A DNA stretch of 64,000 nt from Sclerodactyla briareus (lineage: Eukaryota; Echinodermata; Holothuroidea; Dendrochirotida; Sclerodactylidae): assembly GCA_026419785.1 (NCBI GenBank), contig JAODTK010005176.1, positions 62,001 through 126,000 on the forward strand, written 5' to 3'. Positions 24,641 to 35,867 of the stretch are shown piece by piece. The notes beneath the pieces were generated by a model. The model worked only from the letters and a program-made list of their open reading frames with translations. It was not told where the DNA came from and did not search any database. Both the position numbers and the translations under genes were made by a program. Position 1 is the stretch's first letter; each line of letters starts with the position of its first letter.

Positions 24641-26049
24641 ATGTCGCCTCGGTATCGCCGTAATTTTGACATGGTCCACTAACTCCCATGTATCAGTCAC
24701 ATCCCAGAGAAACTATCAGTTCTAAATGAGCTCGTATGATGCCAGTGGTAGAGTGTTAGGTATGGTAGTGACACTGGCTTACCCAGGGTTGCCAGTGGTA
24801 GGGTGTTTGTAGGAGTGGGAAACTGACTATGACCGGGGGGTGCCAGTAGGGTATTTGGTAGGTAGTGACCTTCAGACACAATTCACAGACAATGTGGAGC
24901 TATTCGACCAATCTACCATCTGAAAACTAAAAAATATAGATCGTATCGTCATGGTACACATAGAATGCTGCCCTCTGTTGACCTTAGGAGCTTTCACTTT
25001 GCAGAGAAGACTGTATTCAATGTCTTGCTAGCGCTGTTGGTCCCAAGATTTACTGGACTGCAGTGTGCAATGACCAGGGTATTAACCGCCTATTTACACT
25101 AGGGGCAAAACATCACTTTAGTGGGTTTCATTATTACGCAATCTGTAAAAGGTTGCATTATACCTTATCAGTTGCGCATAAATCATGCAGATTATACACG
25201 TTGAATGACCTCCAGTGACCCCCGTGATTTGGTTCCGCTCGTAGGTTGTGCATAGCCTAGTTCATGCGACGGTCGACGGATTTTTACGAAACTTGGTGAA
25301 TATTGTACACCTCTACACCCTGAATTTTTAACATAGATTCAGGGTCACTGGAGGTCACACGAGTATAGTTGCATCATTTATGCAGAATTCAAAGTTTGTC
25401 AGATTTTTAATGAAATGTATTGAGTTTGACCTATACCGTACCGTGGTCCTGAGATATTCAAATTAGAGAATGGATCACTGGAAGTCAAATGATGTGTCCA
25501 ATTCGTCGCAATTTTAGTAACGTTTCCACAAAACTTATACCTTTGGTAGACATGATCAATAATTAGTCCTTGATATTGTCACTATAGGTTGCATTAATAT
25601 TAGCCCACTATGGCACACTATATCAACCTCCTCATGCTCTAAATTTTGCTTATTTTCTGCTAACACTGGCGTTTGCATCTCACCTGTTTTCGATGCTATA
25701 TAGTTCCAGTGGTACTTAATTTTATTATCCGAGGCAAATTCGAGGTAGGGTCAATCTAGGTTTTGGGATATATCAAGAATATAACAGAACCTAATTGTGA
25801 GTGGTTGACTCAAGAGGGCGCTGTGCCCCTTCCACTTGAGAACACCCAAACTCCACATTACTGCTCGTGAACGCGTGCTCTTACCCTTAAAACTATTCTT
25901 CGATACTATTCACAATAGCCCATTACCCTACTAATCTGACCATTTATTCAATTAAAGTTAACATAAGTACGAATATCCAACATACGACTGCAAACTATAG
26001 CTCCACGAAGAATAGCGGAGACAGATATTTCTTTCCAATAAAAAACTTT
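24641..26049. other. No recognisable gene; diverged repeat fragments
   Basis: Around 25,200-25,500 the phrases GGTCACTGGAGGTCA and CGAAACTTGGTGA recur loosely and resemble sequence at 61.8-62.0 kb. This suggests a worn dispersed repeat. Near 24,740-24,860 the phrase TGCCAGTGGTAG(A/G)GTGTT occurs as a short imperfect tandem of three units. I find nothing coding. Confidence 0.35.
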
Positions 26050-26345
26050 TATTTCGAAATGGTAATCACTATATGACATTAGAATAATTCCCCTGATTAC
26101 AATTGGAGGAAAAATGATCTATATAAAGAATTTTAGCGGAAAAAGTGTCACCCATGGAGCGAATTAGTAATCACTAACTATGACGTTAGAATAATTCACT
26201 CGGTTACATTGAAGGGACGAGAACCCGGCTATAGAAAGAATTTAAGCAAAAATATTCCCAGCGGAGAAAGTGTCAGCCTATGAAGCGAAATGGTAATTAC
26301 TATATAACATTAGAATAATTCACTTGATTACAATCGAAGGAAAAA
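26050..26345. repeat. Three-unit tandem repeat (~106-126 bp)
   Basis: A phrase like CGAAATGGTAATCACTATAT followed by CATTAGAATAATTCAC recurs at about 26,054, 26,160 and 26,286. Between these are a TTACAATTGAAGGAAAAA-like block and a GCGGAAAAAGTGTCA block. Unit lengths differ by about 20 bp. No coding capacity is recognised. Confidence 0.75.
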
Positions 26346-27169
26346 GAACCTCTGGAAATATTTTCACAATGGCCACAATTTCTGACTTTCTGACGGCTTC
26401 CAATCGGCACACAAAACCAACACTACTCGTCTGCAGATAGTTGACCGTTTTTGGCTGGACAGCTGAATGTAATACAATTTTTCATGTTAAAAGAATTTAC
26501 AGGCCTTCTTACAGACAGTAACATTCATACCTGAACTCTTCCCCTCTACAGAAAAGGTTGCGCTTAGATGCAGAATTACTCAATGTTTTCACCTCTCTGG
26601 AAGGTGGAGGGTCAGCCCTAGTGTTTCCGCTCCCCATTCCTACCATGGCATCAGAATCATTTTCCTCAATATAACCCTAGAAAAATCCTGTGTCACTCGT
26701 GATAGTTTCTACACTGGCTTTCATCCAGCACATACATCCAATGCCATTTCTGCAGTGCGCCATCATTTCCGGTCTGTCTAATCTCTTCCAAAATTGAAAG
26801 AAGCCGATCGCAGCACTGATAGAGAACTCCCGCTCTTAATATTTAGATTTTTCTATAAATACTTAGACCGTGACGCGTGTTGCCGACAGGCAGTTTAACG
26901 GGGAAGGGAGGGGGAGGGGCATGTGTGGCAGGGTGGTATCAATTATGCTTTGCAAGCAAACATGCCGAGTGGCAGTCCACCATGCAAGAAGGATTTGTTC
27001 CTAGGTGTTGTACTTGCAGTTTTGTGACGGCAGGGCTTGGTCGTCGCTTCCTGGTTCAACGTTATGCACACTAATGGGTTTTATGGTGGTGGAGATTAGG
27101 GAGGGATTCTAGCAATCCGTTTATGGTTCGCTGTGTATGTCACATTGGCCTTTGTTTTCTTACGCTCCT

Positions 27170-27400
27170 CCGGGTTCCGCGGAAGTAGTCGGATTCCGTA
27201 GTTCACCGATCGTCATTTCAGGTGGGGACGTAAAATGGCAAGTCCCGGGAGCAGGCTGCGATTACTTACACACCCGTGGCCCTCGATATCATCTGAGCAC
27301 TAGTTGAGCTGAGATAGCAAGTGATCGCCGGTGCTTATCCACGATCAATACGGCCAGGGTTCTTTGTTGAGCTCCAATGGGCTTCATGAACCCGGAGATG
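27170..27400 (+). repeat. SINE-type body fragment, no visible tRNA head
   Basis: The block GGGGACGTAAAATGGC is followed by CGATATCATCTGAGCACTAG, CGCCGGTGCTTATCCACGATC and GGCCAGGGTTC. The last three match 53,113-53,205 in the same order. That partner sits downstream of a tRNA-like promoter, so this is likely a 5'-truncated member of the same SINE family. Confidence 0.5.
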
Positions 27401-27649
27401 AAGCATTCAAATCAAGCAGGAACCAATAAAGCGGAGAATAGTTCGTCTCTTAAACAGATATTTACCGGCACTGGTTATCTACCTGTTACGGTCATTTTTG
27501 TCCTCTATCAATAAGAGAAAAGAAGTTTGCAAAAGTCCGAAATGGGCCCCGAATTGCGGACATGAGTGTGAGGTATGAAGAGTGTTCACGTAACTACTTT
27601 ATGTAGAAATCTATAGGGGCCCTATATAATTGTTTACGTCTTATACGTG

Positions 27650-27821
27650 CTAAGGCTCAATATCCATCTCATCGTATATCTGTTCGTCGGTGCTAAAGGA
27701 ATCCATCCGCTCACGCTCGGCTGTCAATCCAGTGTAGTCTGTGTATTCCTCTATAGGCTCGATGTCCCCTGTTTGTCCTGGTGTCCACATAGTTGTTCTG
27801 AGTAGCGCCCTTAATAACCTG
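27650..27821 (-). CDS. Candidate C-terminal exon of the SRCR receptor: acidic cytoplasmic tail
   Basis: On the minus strand an acceptor (TTTGTGTCAG, with a second CAG three bases on) opens a frame that runs about 57 codons to a TAG at 27,652-27,650. The protein is acidic and hydrophilic, ending ...IEPIEEYTDYTGL...DEQIYDEMDIEP. It contains YTGL (YxxL type) and YDEM (YxxM type) tyrosine motifs, the kinds of motif that bind SH2 domains once phosphorylated. It lies downstream of the transmembrane exon at 29.3 kb on the same strand, consistent with a receptor tail. The splice phases of the two exons do not match directly, so an intermediate exon or an indel must lie between. Family assignment rests on context. 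Confidence 0.5.
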
Positions 27822-28786
27822 CTGACACAAAGATATGAACTAACCATTTGGCACGAGAAAACATTTATATTGTTGTTGTTTTTTCTAATAGGTGGAAGCA
27901 TGGGTCAATAATATCACAAGTCCAAAAAGAGTTTGAATCTGAGGTTTGCCTTCGCTCCCGGCAACAGTTTGACAACCTACTGGTCTGCTCAATCGCGCCC
28001 ATGTTCTAATTTTGCAATATATTCTAACGATGCTGGGTTGGGTTATATTAAAGGAGAATGTGAGACTGATTTTCTGAAAGTGAACTGACAATGTCCAATA
28101 AGAGATCAACATGCAATGAACATCTTACCAAATTTGATCGAACAATAGTGTTTTTACTGTTTTACTTCCCAAGATATGTGTTGTCAAATATTCAAAATAG
28201 TGTACATAATTTTGAACCATTTTAGCTTCAATTTTATCTCCACAGTATATACTTTCAGGTAATTATTGGAAAAGCGTGCATCGGACTGCGCATTAGTTGT
28301 TTTCTGATAGGTAATGAAAAATAAGATCTACAATGAATCCTCCTCTAGTAGGCAGGTAGGGGTTGTGTGACATCATAATTGGACTCGTTCATGTCCCTTG
28401 CCATTTTATTTGAGGGGAAAATGACGGCGCCCATCTCCAAGTTTTGAATGCACCTAACTCGGAAAGGGAACAATATTTGATGTTTTTCTTTTCGCAATCT
28501 GCTTATTATACACTGCTATTTCATATATGAGTAGATACTTTCAGGGTTTCATTCTCCTTTAGGAAGAGCCAAGCAACAGTCTCTCCTGAGATTGAAATGT
28601 TACTGACTCATGTCCCACACGGCCACTGTCTGCCCTTTCGTTTTCCATTCCACCAATGGTTTTTGAGGTCGACGATTTCAAATTTGAGGGCACCTTGATG
28701 ATTCCAAATAGTTTGGACGTTTAAATCAAGGAGAACTGCCGATTTTTAGTATAAAGGTCCGTAAAATCCGTAACGTAGCCCTTACA

Positions 28787-29017
28787 ATGGACTCTAACAA
28801 CGACTGTAATCAAGGTGAGGTGAATCATTCCATGGTCGATGAGAACACTTCCATATGGGTAAATCCTATAGGACCAATCGGAATCGTTGAAAATTTGGGG
28901 CCCCCCTGCCGAAATTCTGATTGTACACCTTTGCTAATTTTGACACCCAATTACGTAAGGCCGTGCCCGGAAACCTTGGAGGACAGACTCTCACATAATT
29001 ATTCGTATCCTCGAGCT

Positions 29018-29049
<32 letters not shown>

Positions 29050-29060
29050 GGAGGGGGGGA
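28787..29060. repeat. Poly-G tract and flank within an intron
   Basis: A G-run of about 20 or more bases, broken by single A residues, follows a T-run at about 29,020. An upstream plus-strand frame running into it has no recognised domain. The region lies between the two candidate 3' exons of the minus-strand receptor and is most simply intronic. Confidence 0.5.
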
Positions 29061-29248
29061 ATTGTTGCAGTAATTTCCTGATTGAAAGAGCGAAATCAAT
29101 GCGACTTATCGAATATGAAATCAATGCGACACACTGGCTCAATCAATGCGACTTACTAAAGTACAAACAAAGAACAAAAATAAAATAAAATATAGAAAAA
29201 CAAACAAAACAATGCGACCTTTTGAGAAAAATACCAATGCGACTTACT

Positions 29249-29361
29249 GATAATGGCATGTTTTGGAGGCTTGGGTGTGGGTGGGCGTCGTTTCATCACA
29301 ATACACGCCAGGTAGATGACAGCGACCAATAGTCCGAAGCACAATATGAAAGTGACACAAG
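29249..29361 (-). CDS. Transmembrane exon of the candidate SRCR receptor
   Basis: On the minus strand the acceptor TTTGTTTCATAAG precedes an open 113-bp exon that ends ATCA followed by the consensus donor GTAAGT. It encodes CVTFILCFGLLVAVIYLACI, about 20 hydrophobic residues, followed by a stop-transfer segment VMKRRPPTPKPPKHAII. That is the expected layout of a type I membrane protein: one helix, then basic and proline-rich cytoplasmic residues. It lies between SRCR exons upstream (32-40 kb) and an acidic tail exon downstream (27.7 kb), all on the minus strand. The donor lies within a local repeat of CAATGCGACTTAC. Membership in the SRCR gene is inferred from order and strand. Confidence 0.65.
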
Positions 29362-31069
29362 CTTATGAAACAAAATGAAAACGAACAGTTACTCAAACAA
29401 TATTGGTTGTGTGAGAAAGCATCGAAAGAGTAACACTCGCTGACGGTATCGACATTTGTTCGAAGTTCGTTTTTCAGTCCCGAATTTTCTCCGTTTCCAG
29501 TCCAGTTTCGAACCCGCCTATGCAAGACATAGAAATCGAAAACTACCTTCGAAATTACTGCCTCAAGTTCACCAAATTCCTGACCGATGAACTTACGTGT
29601 TTTTCCCTTACAGCTTTGGTGTTCAAGGTTTTGATCAACCCTAACTGAATCCTCGCGCCGCGAGTGTTGATAGGCGCGACGACTCTCCTACGCACTGTTC
29701 GATTTTTCAAAGTTCGCCATACTTAATTGAAATTCTGTGTTTGTGAACTACATTCAAAGGTGAAGGTCATCTTGATGTCATAGGTATTTTGAGGATTCCG
29801 GTCAGATCCCAACCACTTGGAGAATGTTGTACTTTACATTGGGGTTCCAACAAAATTAGAGGTAATTCTAAGGTCAACCATAGGCTGATCGTCGAAGGTC
29901 AATTATAGGTCATCAAAATTTGTCGAATTGTTACAATACTCGGTATGAGTAATCGGTAGTTGGTCCTGATTGCCAATTTCAATGTTCTACACATAGTCTA
30001 AGCACATTTGACCTACGGACAATTTTTTTTGTTTTATGAAGAAGGATCGTAGTGAGAGATCATTGTAACGCTTTTTGGAACGATGTTAATTATGATCCTA
30101 TGTTTTCCTATAGAATGCTAATCTGTTCAGCACATTTAGCATGCAGAGTGAAACATCTCCTCCCCATCATTCGGTGTAACATTTGGTTTCCAATATGGCT
30201 AAATTGTTTTAGAGAGAAACACGCCTGCCTCTACCTCTACGTGGGTCACTGAACAGTTCGCGGACCTTCTATTTCACCTGGTGGATGATCGTAACGATCT
30301 AAGTGAGCCCGCGGTCGCAGCTTAATGGTTCACGCCCGAGAACACCGGTTTACTAGGATATACCAAAGGCTTGGAAGGCGCTATGCGGAAATTTTCGGAT
30401 ATATCTAATATTGGGCGAATTAGGAAGGATTTGCTCCGACAGGAGAGAGGGATCAGAGTACTACTACTACAGGAGTCGCTCGATACTGATGAGCCAATTC
30501 GTAGTTGTGAGTGCGCATGCTCACCACTGTACAGTTCGGGGAATAGACGAGATCCCCCCCCCCCCCATAGCAATATCGTTACGGCGTTATTTTTAAAATG
30601 AACACATTCGAAACGCAAACCAATTATCCCATGAGGTTTCGAATTTTCAGATGTTATTGTTGATAAGTATGGGAGGGGAATCTATAAAATTTTGTGTTGG
30701 CGGATTGTAATTTCCGGGCAGGGAGTTTCGAAAATTCGTTCTGCACACTGTGGTTCAATGTTCGAACTGGCAGAACGATTTATGTGATTATTCGCGGAAG
30801 GGAACTCCCCGGATCATAGTGACACTTGGTATAAACAGGGAACGATATTTTGAACCATTTGTTTTATTTGAAGTTTGATTATGAGATCGAAGCCATGTGT
30901 TACGTGTTTCCAGCCAAGTCAGAGGGGTAAGTTCCTCTTATTTTTTAGAAGGAAAGTGGTCAATCTTCGTGGCAGATGTTAAACATTTTAATTTGCGACG
31001 AATGTGGCGAGCCGTAACGAATGTCTGTTCGTTTGTCGAATTGTTGTATCAAATAACTGCGTCTCATAA

Positions 31070-31700
31070 TTCCTCAAGCGGCAGGCGTTAATATTGATGT
31101 CCAAGAATGTCCGAAGAGATCTAGATCAAGGCCTCTGACCATGGTGTCAGGATACTGGTCTTTCTGAGTATTCCTCACTTTGGATGGTACAAAGAGGTCA
31201 GCTCGATACTCAATAACGAAGCGTCGAGAAGCAGCTCGGACGTTGTTAATGTCTGGTAGGAATAGGGTCTCGGGCAAAGGTTATTATATTCGAACCTTTT
31301 GACATGACCACGACAAGAGGGTATAAGTATAATTTCTTTATGAACTGACATGCCACCGTAGACCAATCAAGTCGATCAAGCAAGGTGTGCTCTTGCCATG
31401 GTGAGGTTGTAGTGAGTTTGTTGAAGTTTGGGTGCTGTGTTGACATGGTTGAAGTCGCTGTTTGTTGATACAAAGAATGCGTAAATCGGGGTGAACTGCG
31501 TATTAGGCACTTGCGTGATAATAGACAACATCGACGTCCACCCAGAAACAGAGAATCTGCGTTCGTAAGTCGTCCTGGAGCACCTGTGCTACATACTTCA
31601 ACTGATAACGGTGCGAACACGTTGCGCCGAAGGGGACCATGGCCCGATCAGGTGAACTTTCCCAACGGGCCAACAATTGAATCAGTTTGGAATCAAGAAG
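31070..31700 (-). pseudogene. Possible extracellular coding region with frameshifts
   Basis: About 600 bases of the minus strand are covered by overlapping open frames that hand over to one another, including PLSVEVCSTGAPGRLTNADS, LDRLDWSTVACQF, VVVMSKGSNIITFA and ASRRFVIEYRADLFVPSK. Alternating hydrophobic and polar residues suggest beta-sandwich extracellular sequence. It sits between the last SRCR exon and the transmembrane exon, where a further extracellular domain of the same receptor would be expected. I cannot name a family, and the frame switches mean either sequencing indels or decay. Confidence 0.3.
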
Positions 31701-32244
31701 TGATCTAGGCAGCCAGACGGCCGAGTGTGATTCGGCGATTGTAAATCGTTTCTCTTGGAAATCTCTTGCTTAAATCAAAGTTAGTCTCAAACAATTTATT
31801 TCGAAGGCTTCAAGATTTACGTAAACATGTTGTTGAGGGACTGAGTCATCTATGCCCTAATCAGCTCCATTATGCTCTCAAGAAGAGTACAGATGTTGTG
31901 TAGGACGCGAAGAATATGAGAGAGAATGATCTTCAAACGTGACGTTCCGAATACCTGAAATTAATACACGATTTTTACCTATTATTCTGAAGTTCGACCA
32001 CCGAATTCAGATTAGAATGAGGAATTCATGGCTGTCTTACCTGTACCATGATTTTGCTCTACATTTGATTATACTTTATACTGTCCACCTCCCTAACCAC
32101 AATTAGAATTTACCTTTAGTTGCGTTAATAATGAGCCCATTTTTTACATGCGACCTTGTACAATTTTAAAATCATGAACCGGAGGGGCACCAAACTAGGT
32201 ATTGTCGAAGTCGATATGCAAAATAAAGCAAGACGGATACCTAC

Positions 32245-32545
32245 CATTGGTGCACAACGACCCCTGCTTATCTCCGTCCTGTGCGCACATCATGCCTCCC
32301 CAAACCGTCATGGCTGCACTCAAAGATGGTGCTCTCGTTCCCCTTGCATCGACGTTGTCTAACCAGATGTTACCGTTGCCCTTACCGAGGAGCGACCCGT
32401 GTATCGCCGTTCCGAACTCCCCGCACCGAGCTCCCGACAAACCACCGTTGCATCCAAGTCGTTCCCAGTAATCGTCACAGATAGACCCCCAGGAATTCTG
32501 GTGGAATACTTCAACAATGCCTTCATTTGGCCGGCGAGCTCACTT
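32245..32545 (-). CDS. SRCR domain exon (most intact)
   Basis: The minus strand carries one complete scavenger receptor cysteine-rich domain in a single 301-bp exon. The acceptor is a TTCAG at 32,546 and the donor is GTAGGT from 32,244. Motifs in order are EGIVEVFHQNSWGSICDDYW, then ATVVCRELG (second conserved Cys), FGTAIHGSLLGKGNGNIWLDN, ESTIFECSHDGLGRHD and a C-terminal C block before the donor. At least three frame changes are needed to join them, each consistent with a one-base indel. SRCR domains bind microbial or endogenous ligands on receptors and secreted proteins. Two more SRCR exons lie upstream on this strand and a transmembrane exon lies downstream. Confidence 0.85.
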
Positions 32546-32759
32546 CTGAAGACTCAGGAACTCCTCGGAAAACATTTGATACTAATTTGAAGGGAGTCAG
32601 TTTTCATTTCGATACTAATTCTCCTCAAACAGGTGTTAGCTGATTCCTACAGCTACAAGATTATACGCCCAATAATAACGGTTGTTATTTTATTCATTAT
32701 TCCAAAATGTGTTATTGATCCATTTGAAATTGTGCATGATTTTTTTTTAATATGCGAGT

Positions 32760-33760
32760 ACATGAACCTCATTTTTAGGGTGTTGATCTGAGGTCATTAA
32801 GGGGAACATAGGGATTGTGAAAAAAAAGTGGTGCTTTTTGGCCAATTTTTAGATCGTTGACACGATAAATCGACCACACCTCGATGAACCAGGGAAATGC
32901 TACTAAGCATTTCCCTGGATGAACCGAGCTCATACTCCGTATAGGTGCCAAAATCCTATGTTGAAATTATATTCATCACAACAAGTCCAGAATTCCGGGC
33001 CCGATCGAGCAGATTTTTTTAAATTTTGTTTTTTATATAGCTTCCATATCAGGAGTACTATCTGATCCTCATTGATTTCAGTGTAGTCTAATGGTCTTTT
33101 GGGAACAAATTTGGGAAAACTGTGACAATTCGATATTTTTTGGGAAGTTTTGGCTTTGAGCCCTACATGTCAAATTTGAGTTCCACATATTAATTCATGA
33201 TCCATATTGCTTCGGGGTCATCTGTGGTCAATAAAGGTCAACATTTGAAAACCTTTCAACCACGACAGATCTGGAATTCCAGGTCCGTCCACATATTTTG
33301 GCGAAATTTAGTGTCTTAACACGATAACTTGACGCCACCTGGATGAATGCAGCTAATACTTGTATGCCCGGGTTCCTACACTGAGTACTTGCTTCCTATT
33401 GATTCAGGGTCAGATCCAGAGGTCAGGAGACTCAAATCGAAAAAGTAAAACTCCAGAGTGCTTGATCCGTCTAGTGTGCAGCCTTCTCGTTGGGGTATAT
33501 CAACCCACTGTTCTACTTAGACCAAGGTTTCCGGGAACAATGTAGAGGATGTGATGTATATTTTAGCCTAACATGGTTGAATGGGTTCCCCATGAGGGGT
33601 ACGGGGGAAAATCAAGTCAACAACAGTGCTTCCCTCGTAGTATAGGATCATCAAGAAATCACTCAGCTGTTTGGCTTCTTCGTTGGGAGAAGTTCGGAGA
33701 AGTTCATGAACGGTATAGAAAGTTAGAGAGGCCATATACGCTCATACATCAGCTCATGTA
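32760..33760 (+). repeat. Degraded copies of the satellite, in an intron
   Basis: This stretch contains the satellite constants of the 18.5-20.2 kb array in the same orientation: TTTGGCCAATTTTT, CACGATAA.TCGACC, GAGCTCATACT, GGTCATCTGTGGTCA, AAGGTCAACA and AGATCTGGAATTCC. Monomers are more diverged and the A/B alternation is no longer clear. A perfect fold-back with an adjacent short duplication interrupts one monomer at 32,889-32,918. The block lies between two SRCR exons. Confidence 0.7.
32889..32918. repeat. Perfect fold-back with hAT-like tips inside a satellite unit
   Basis: Thirteen-base arms, CCAGGGAAATGCT and AGCATTTCCCTGG, flank a four-base loop ACTA. The central part starts CAGGG and ends CCCTG, like a hAT terminus. 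GATGAAC occurs immediately on both sides, and a satellite unit without the insert would read continuously through a single GATGAACC. Confidence 0.85.
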
Positions 33761-34029
33761 TATGTAATTGCTCTATAAAGAGGACATTCAATAGGTTCTC
33801 GTTGTGCTTTGCGGTTGTTATGGAACATATCTTTATCCATATAAACTAATTGCCGCTTATTTTGGCACTTTCCGCGTGCCTGCATGAAGCTCGCATAAAT
33901 GGTGTCATGTCGCAGCTAGCATCCGAGTATGTCTCAGCAGGAAGTTTCAGGCGGCCCGGGTGGTCACATAAATGGTGTGACACTTTTACTTATAGCAGGT
34001 AGAGTGTACAATCTAACTTCAACGGTCAC

Positions 34030-34330
34030 ATGCACATGAGGCGATTTTTTGTGCCTGATCGCAGGTACTGTTCTCGCTGATAGAACTGGCGCACTCACTA
34101 AGTGTACTCTCCGTCCTTCGCAATGCACAGCGCAAACATGCATGGTGTCACCATCTGAGGGGTCTCTGTTATACCAACGATTCCCCTCGAGCATGGCGGT
34201 CGATCTGCAATTTGCGACGGCAGGACCACGCTTGCTTCGCCTGAGTCCCACGCGTCATCTAGGACAGCGATCCAATCTCCGCTGTGGTAAACCTCAACCT
34301 GTCCTTCGACAGGATTTGTTAATCGTAGAT
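34030..34330 (-). CDS. SRCR domain exon lacking the first conserved Cys
   Basis: After the acceptor TATATTGCAG on the minus strand, the frame reads LRLTNPVEGQVEVYHSGDW, IAVLDDAWDSGEASVV and then, after a one-base shift, VCRR. A CAVHCEG segment follows, then ESTLSECASSISENSTC, and finally ASCACD before a GTGACC donor. This order is characteristic of SRCR domains and fills a single exon, like the copies at 32.4 and 40.0 kb. The usual Cys in the T-V-C-D-D motif is Leu here (AVLDD). At least two one-base indels break the frame. The 3' border is approximate. Confidence 0.8.
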
Positions 34331-34339
34331 CTGCAATAT

Positions 34340-35860
34340 AAACAATATATATGGTTCATTGTTGGTTCACGGGAAGAACAAAAATAAGGGGGGGGGGGGC
34401 GGTGAAAGCCGTCGTGAATACGAGAAAGGATATCGTAGGATAGCGTATTGGTGGTAGTCCTACTCGTATACCAAAGTTCAAGACTTATTTTATTTCGATA
34501 TCGTGAACATACTGAACACAGAAGAGGATATTGTCGATTGATCGACGGTGCTTTTTTCAACGCTCACTCACCTCTTATTATTATTTCCCGTCAAGTTGAA
34601 ACAACATGGAATACAGTCATTTTGACAGTTCTATATGGGAAACGGATAAATGACGGATACACACTTCATTCCAGTTAGAAATGGGGCCCAAAAACTCTCC
34701 ACAAGGTGCCTTCACGTTTGCTATTCGTATTGTGTAGAGTTGATGTCATGATTGTGGTCTTTGTCAGGGTCAAGGATTAAATTAGGGATCAGGGTAATTC
34801 ATGATCCAATAAGGAAACTCTGTTCGATAAGTGAAACATATAATAGCGTGAAATAAATCTCAGAACTACAAACTAAAATCCTGCCTAGTATTTATTGCGT
34901 AAAACAGTATGGTATGTGCATCTGACTGTGGAGATGAATGTACAGGCCCACCAGGTTGTTGATGGCATGACTTATATCAAGACGTCCTTCCGATGGATCA
35001 TGGAAGCGGTAGTCATTTATTGTTTTATGCCCAGCGACACCCTTGCAGACCTGCTATTGTTCGTGAGCAGGATTACATTTCTTCGCTACCTCAATATAGA
35101 AACCTGACAGAGTAACTAGTAGTGGCCGAAATTTTCATTGGCCTAGTGGATACATTCATGAAGCGTGCTTATTTTAGCAGTGCAGTCACAGTCGATTGCC
35201 TTTCATTCCTTTTTAGAAATCTAGAGGGGAGCTAGACGTAGTGGCACTCAATTACTATACGAGCGAACAATACGCATTCAGCCGGCTGTACGTCATTCGT
35301 TGACGTTTTCATATACAGTTCTATTGTTAAGCTCCGCTCTATGCATGTACGTCCCACATTGATGGTCGTAATCATTGAAGATTTCTTAGATGTCAGTCAT
35401 TTGGTGTTGACGTGTCCTTCAATATCTACCAAGTCTCTTTAACTGAAATGAATGTGAATTTGACCCACCCTCTGGATGCCATACTAAATTTCAAAATCAT
35501 ATTTGACACCTTATCGTGAGGATTGGTACTAGGAATAGTAAAAAAATGAAATCAGGTATATTCATAACAAAACTTATACAATGATTCGTATCTATCGAAG
35601 TTTGTTAATTTTGGGTATGATCTGACAAGTTATGGTACTGCAGGCAGTCATTCATTTATTGTTAATCTAAAATATCGCATTGCCCACACAACTCATTGTA
35701 TCTCGAATATTATTATTATATGTATATGGTGCTTATTCCCTTATTAATGTTATTACTCGTTTAGGGTTTCCCCTCTGGACGTGATTACAGTTTCTACGTT
35801 AGTTCCTACACTCTGCTGTCGAATTTTCAGGAAGAACAATCGTCGATCCTTGTCTATTGT
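34340..35860. other. Intronic or intergenic, nothing firm
   Basis: The stretch holds a G-run near 34,390 and short open frames. On the minus strand near 35,080-34,900 a segment reading CKGVAGHKTINDYRFHDPSEG and then ISHAINNLVG is open for about 60 codons after one stop, but I recognise no domain or splice pair. Confidence 0.3.
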
Positions 35861-35867
35861 GGGCTTG

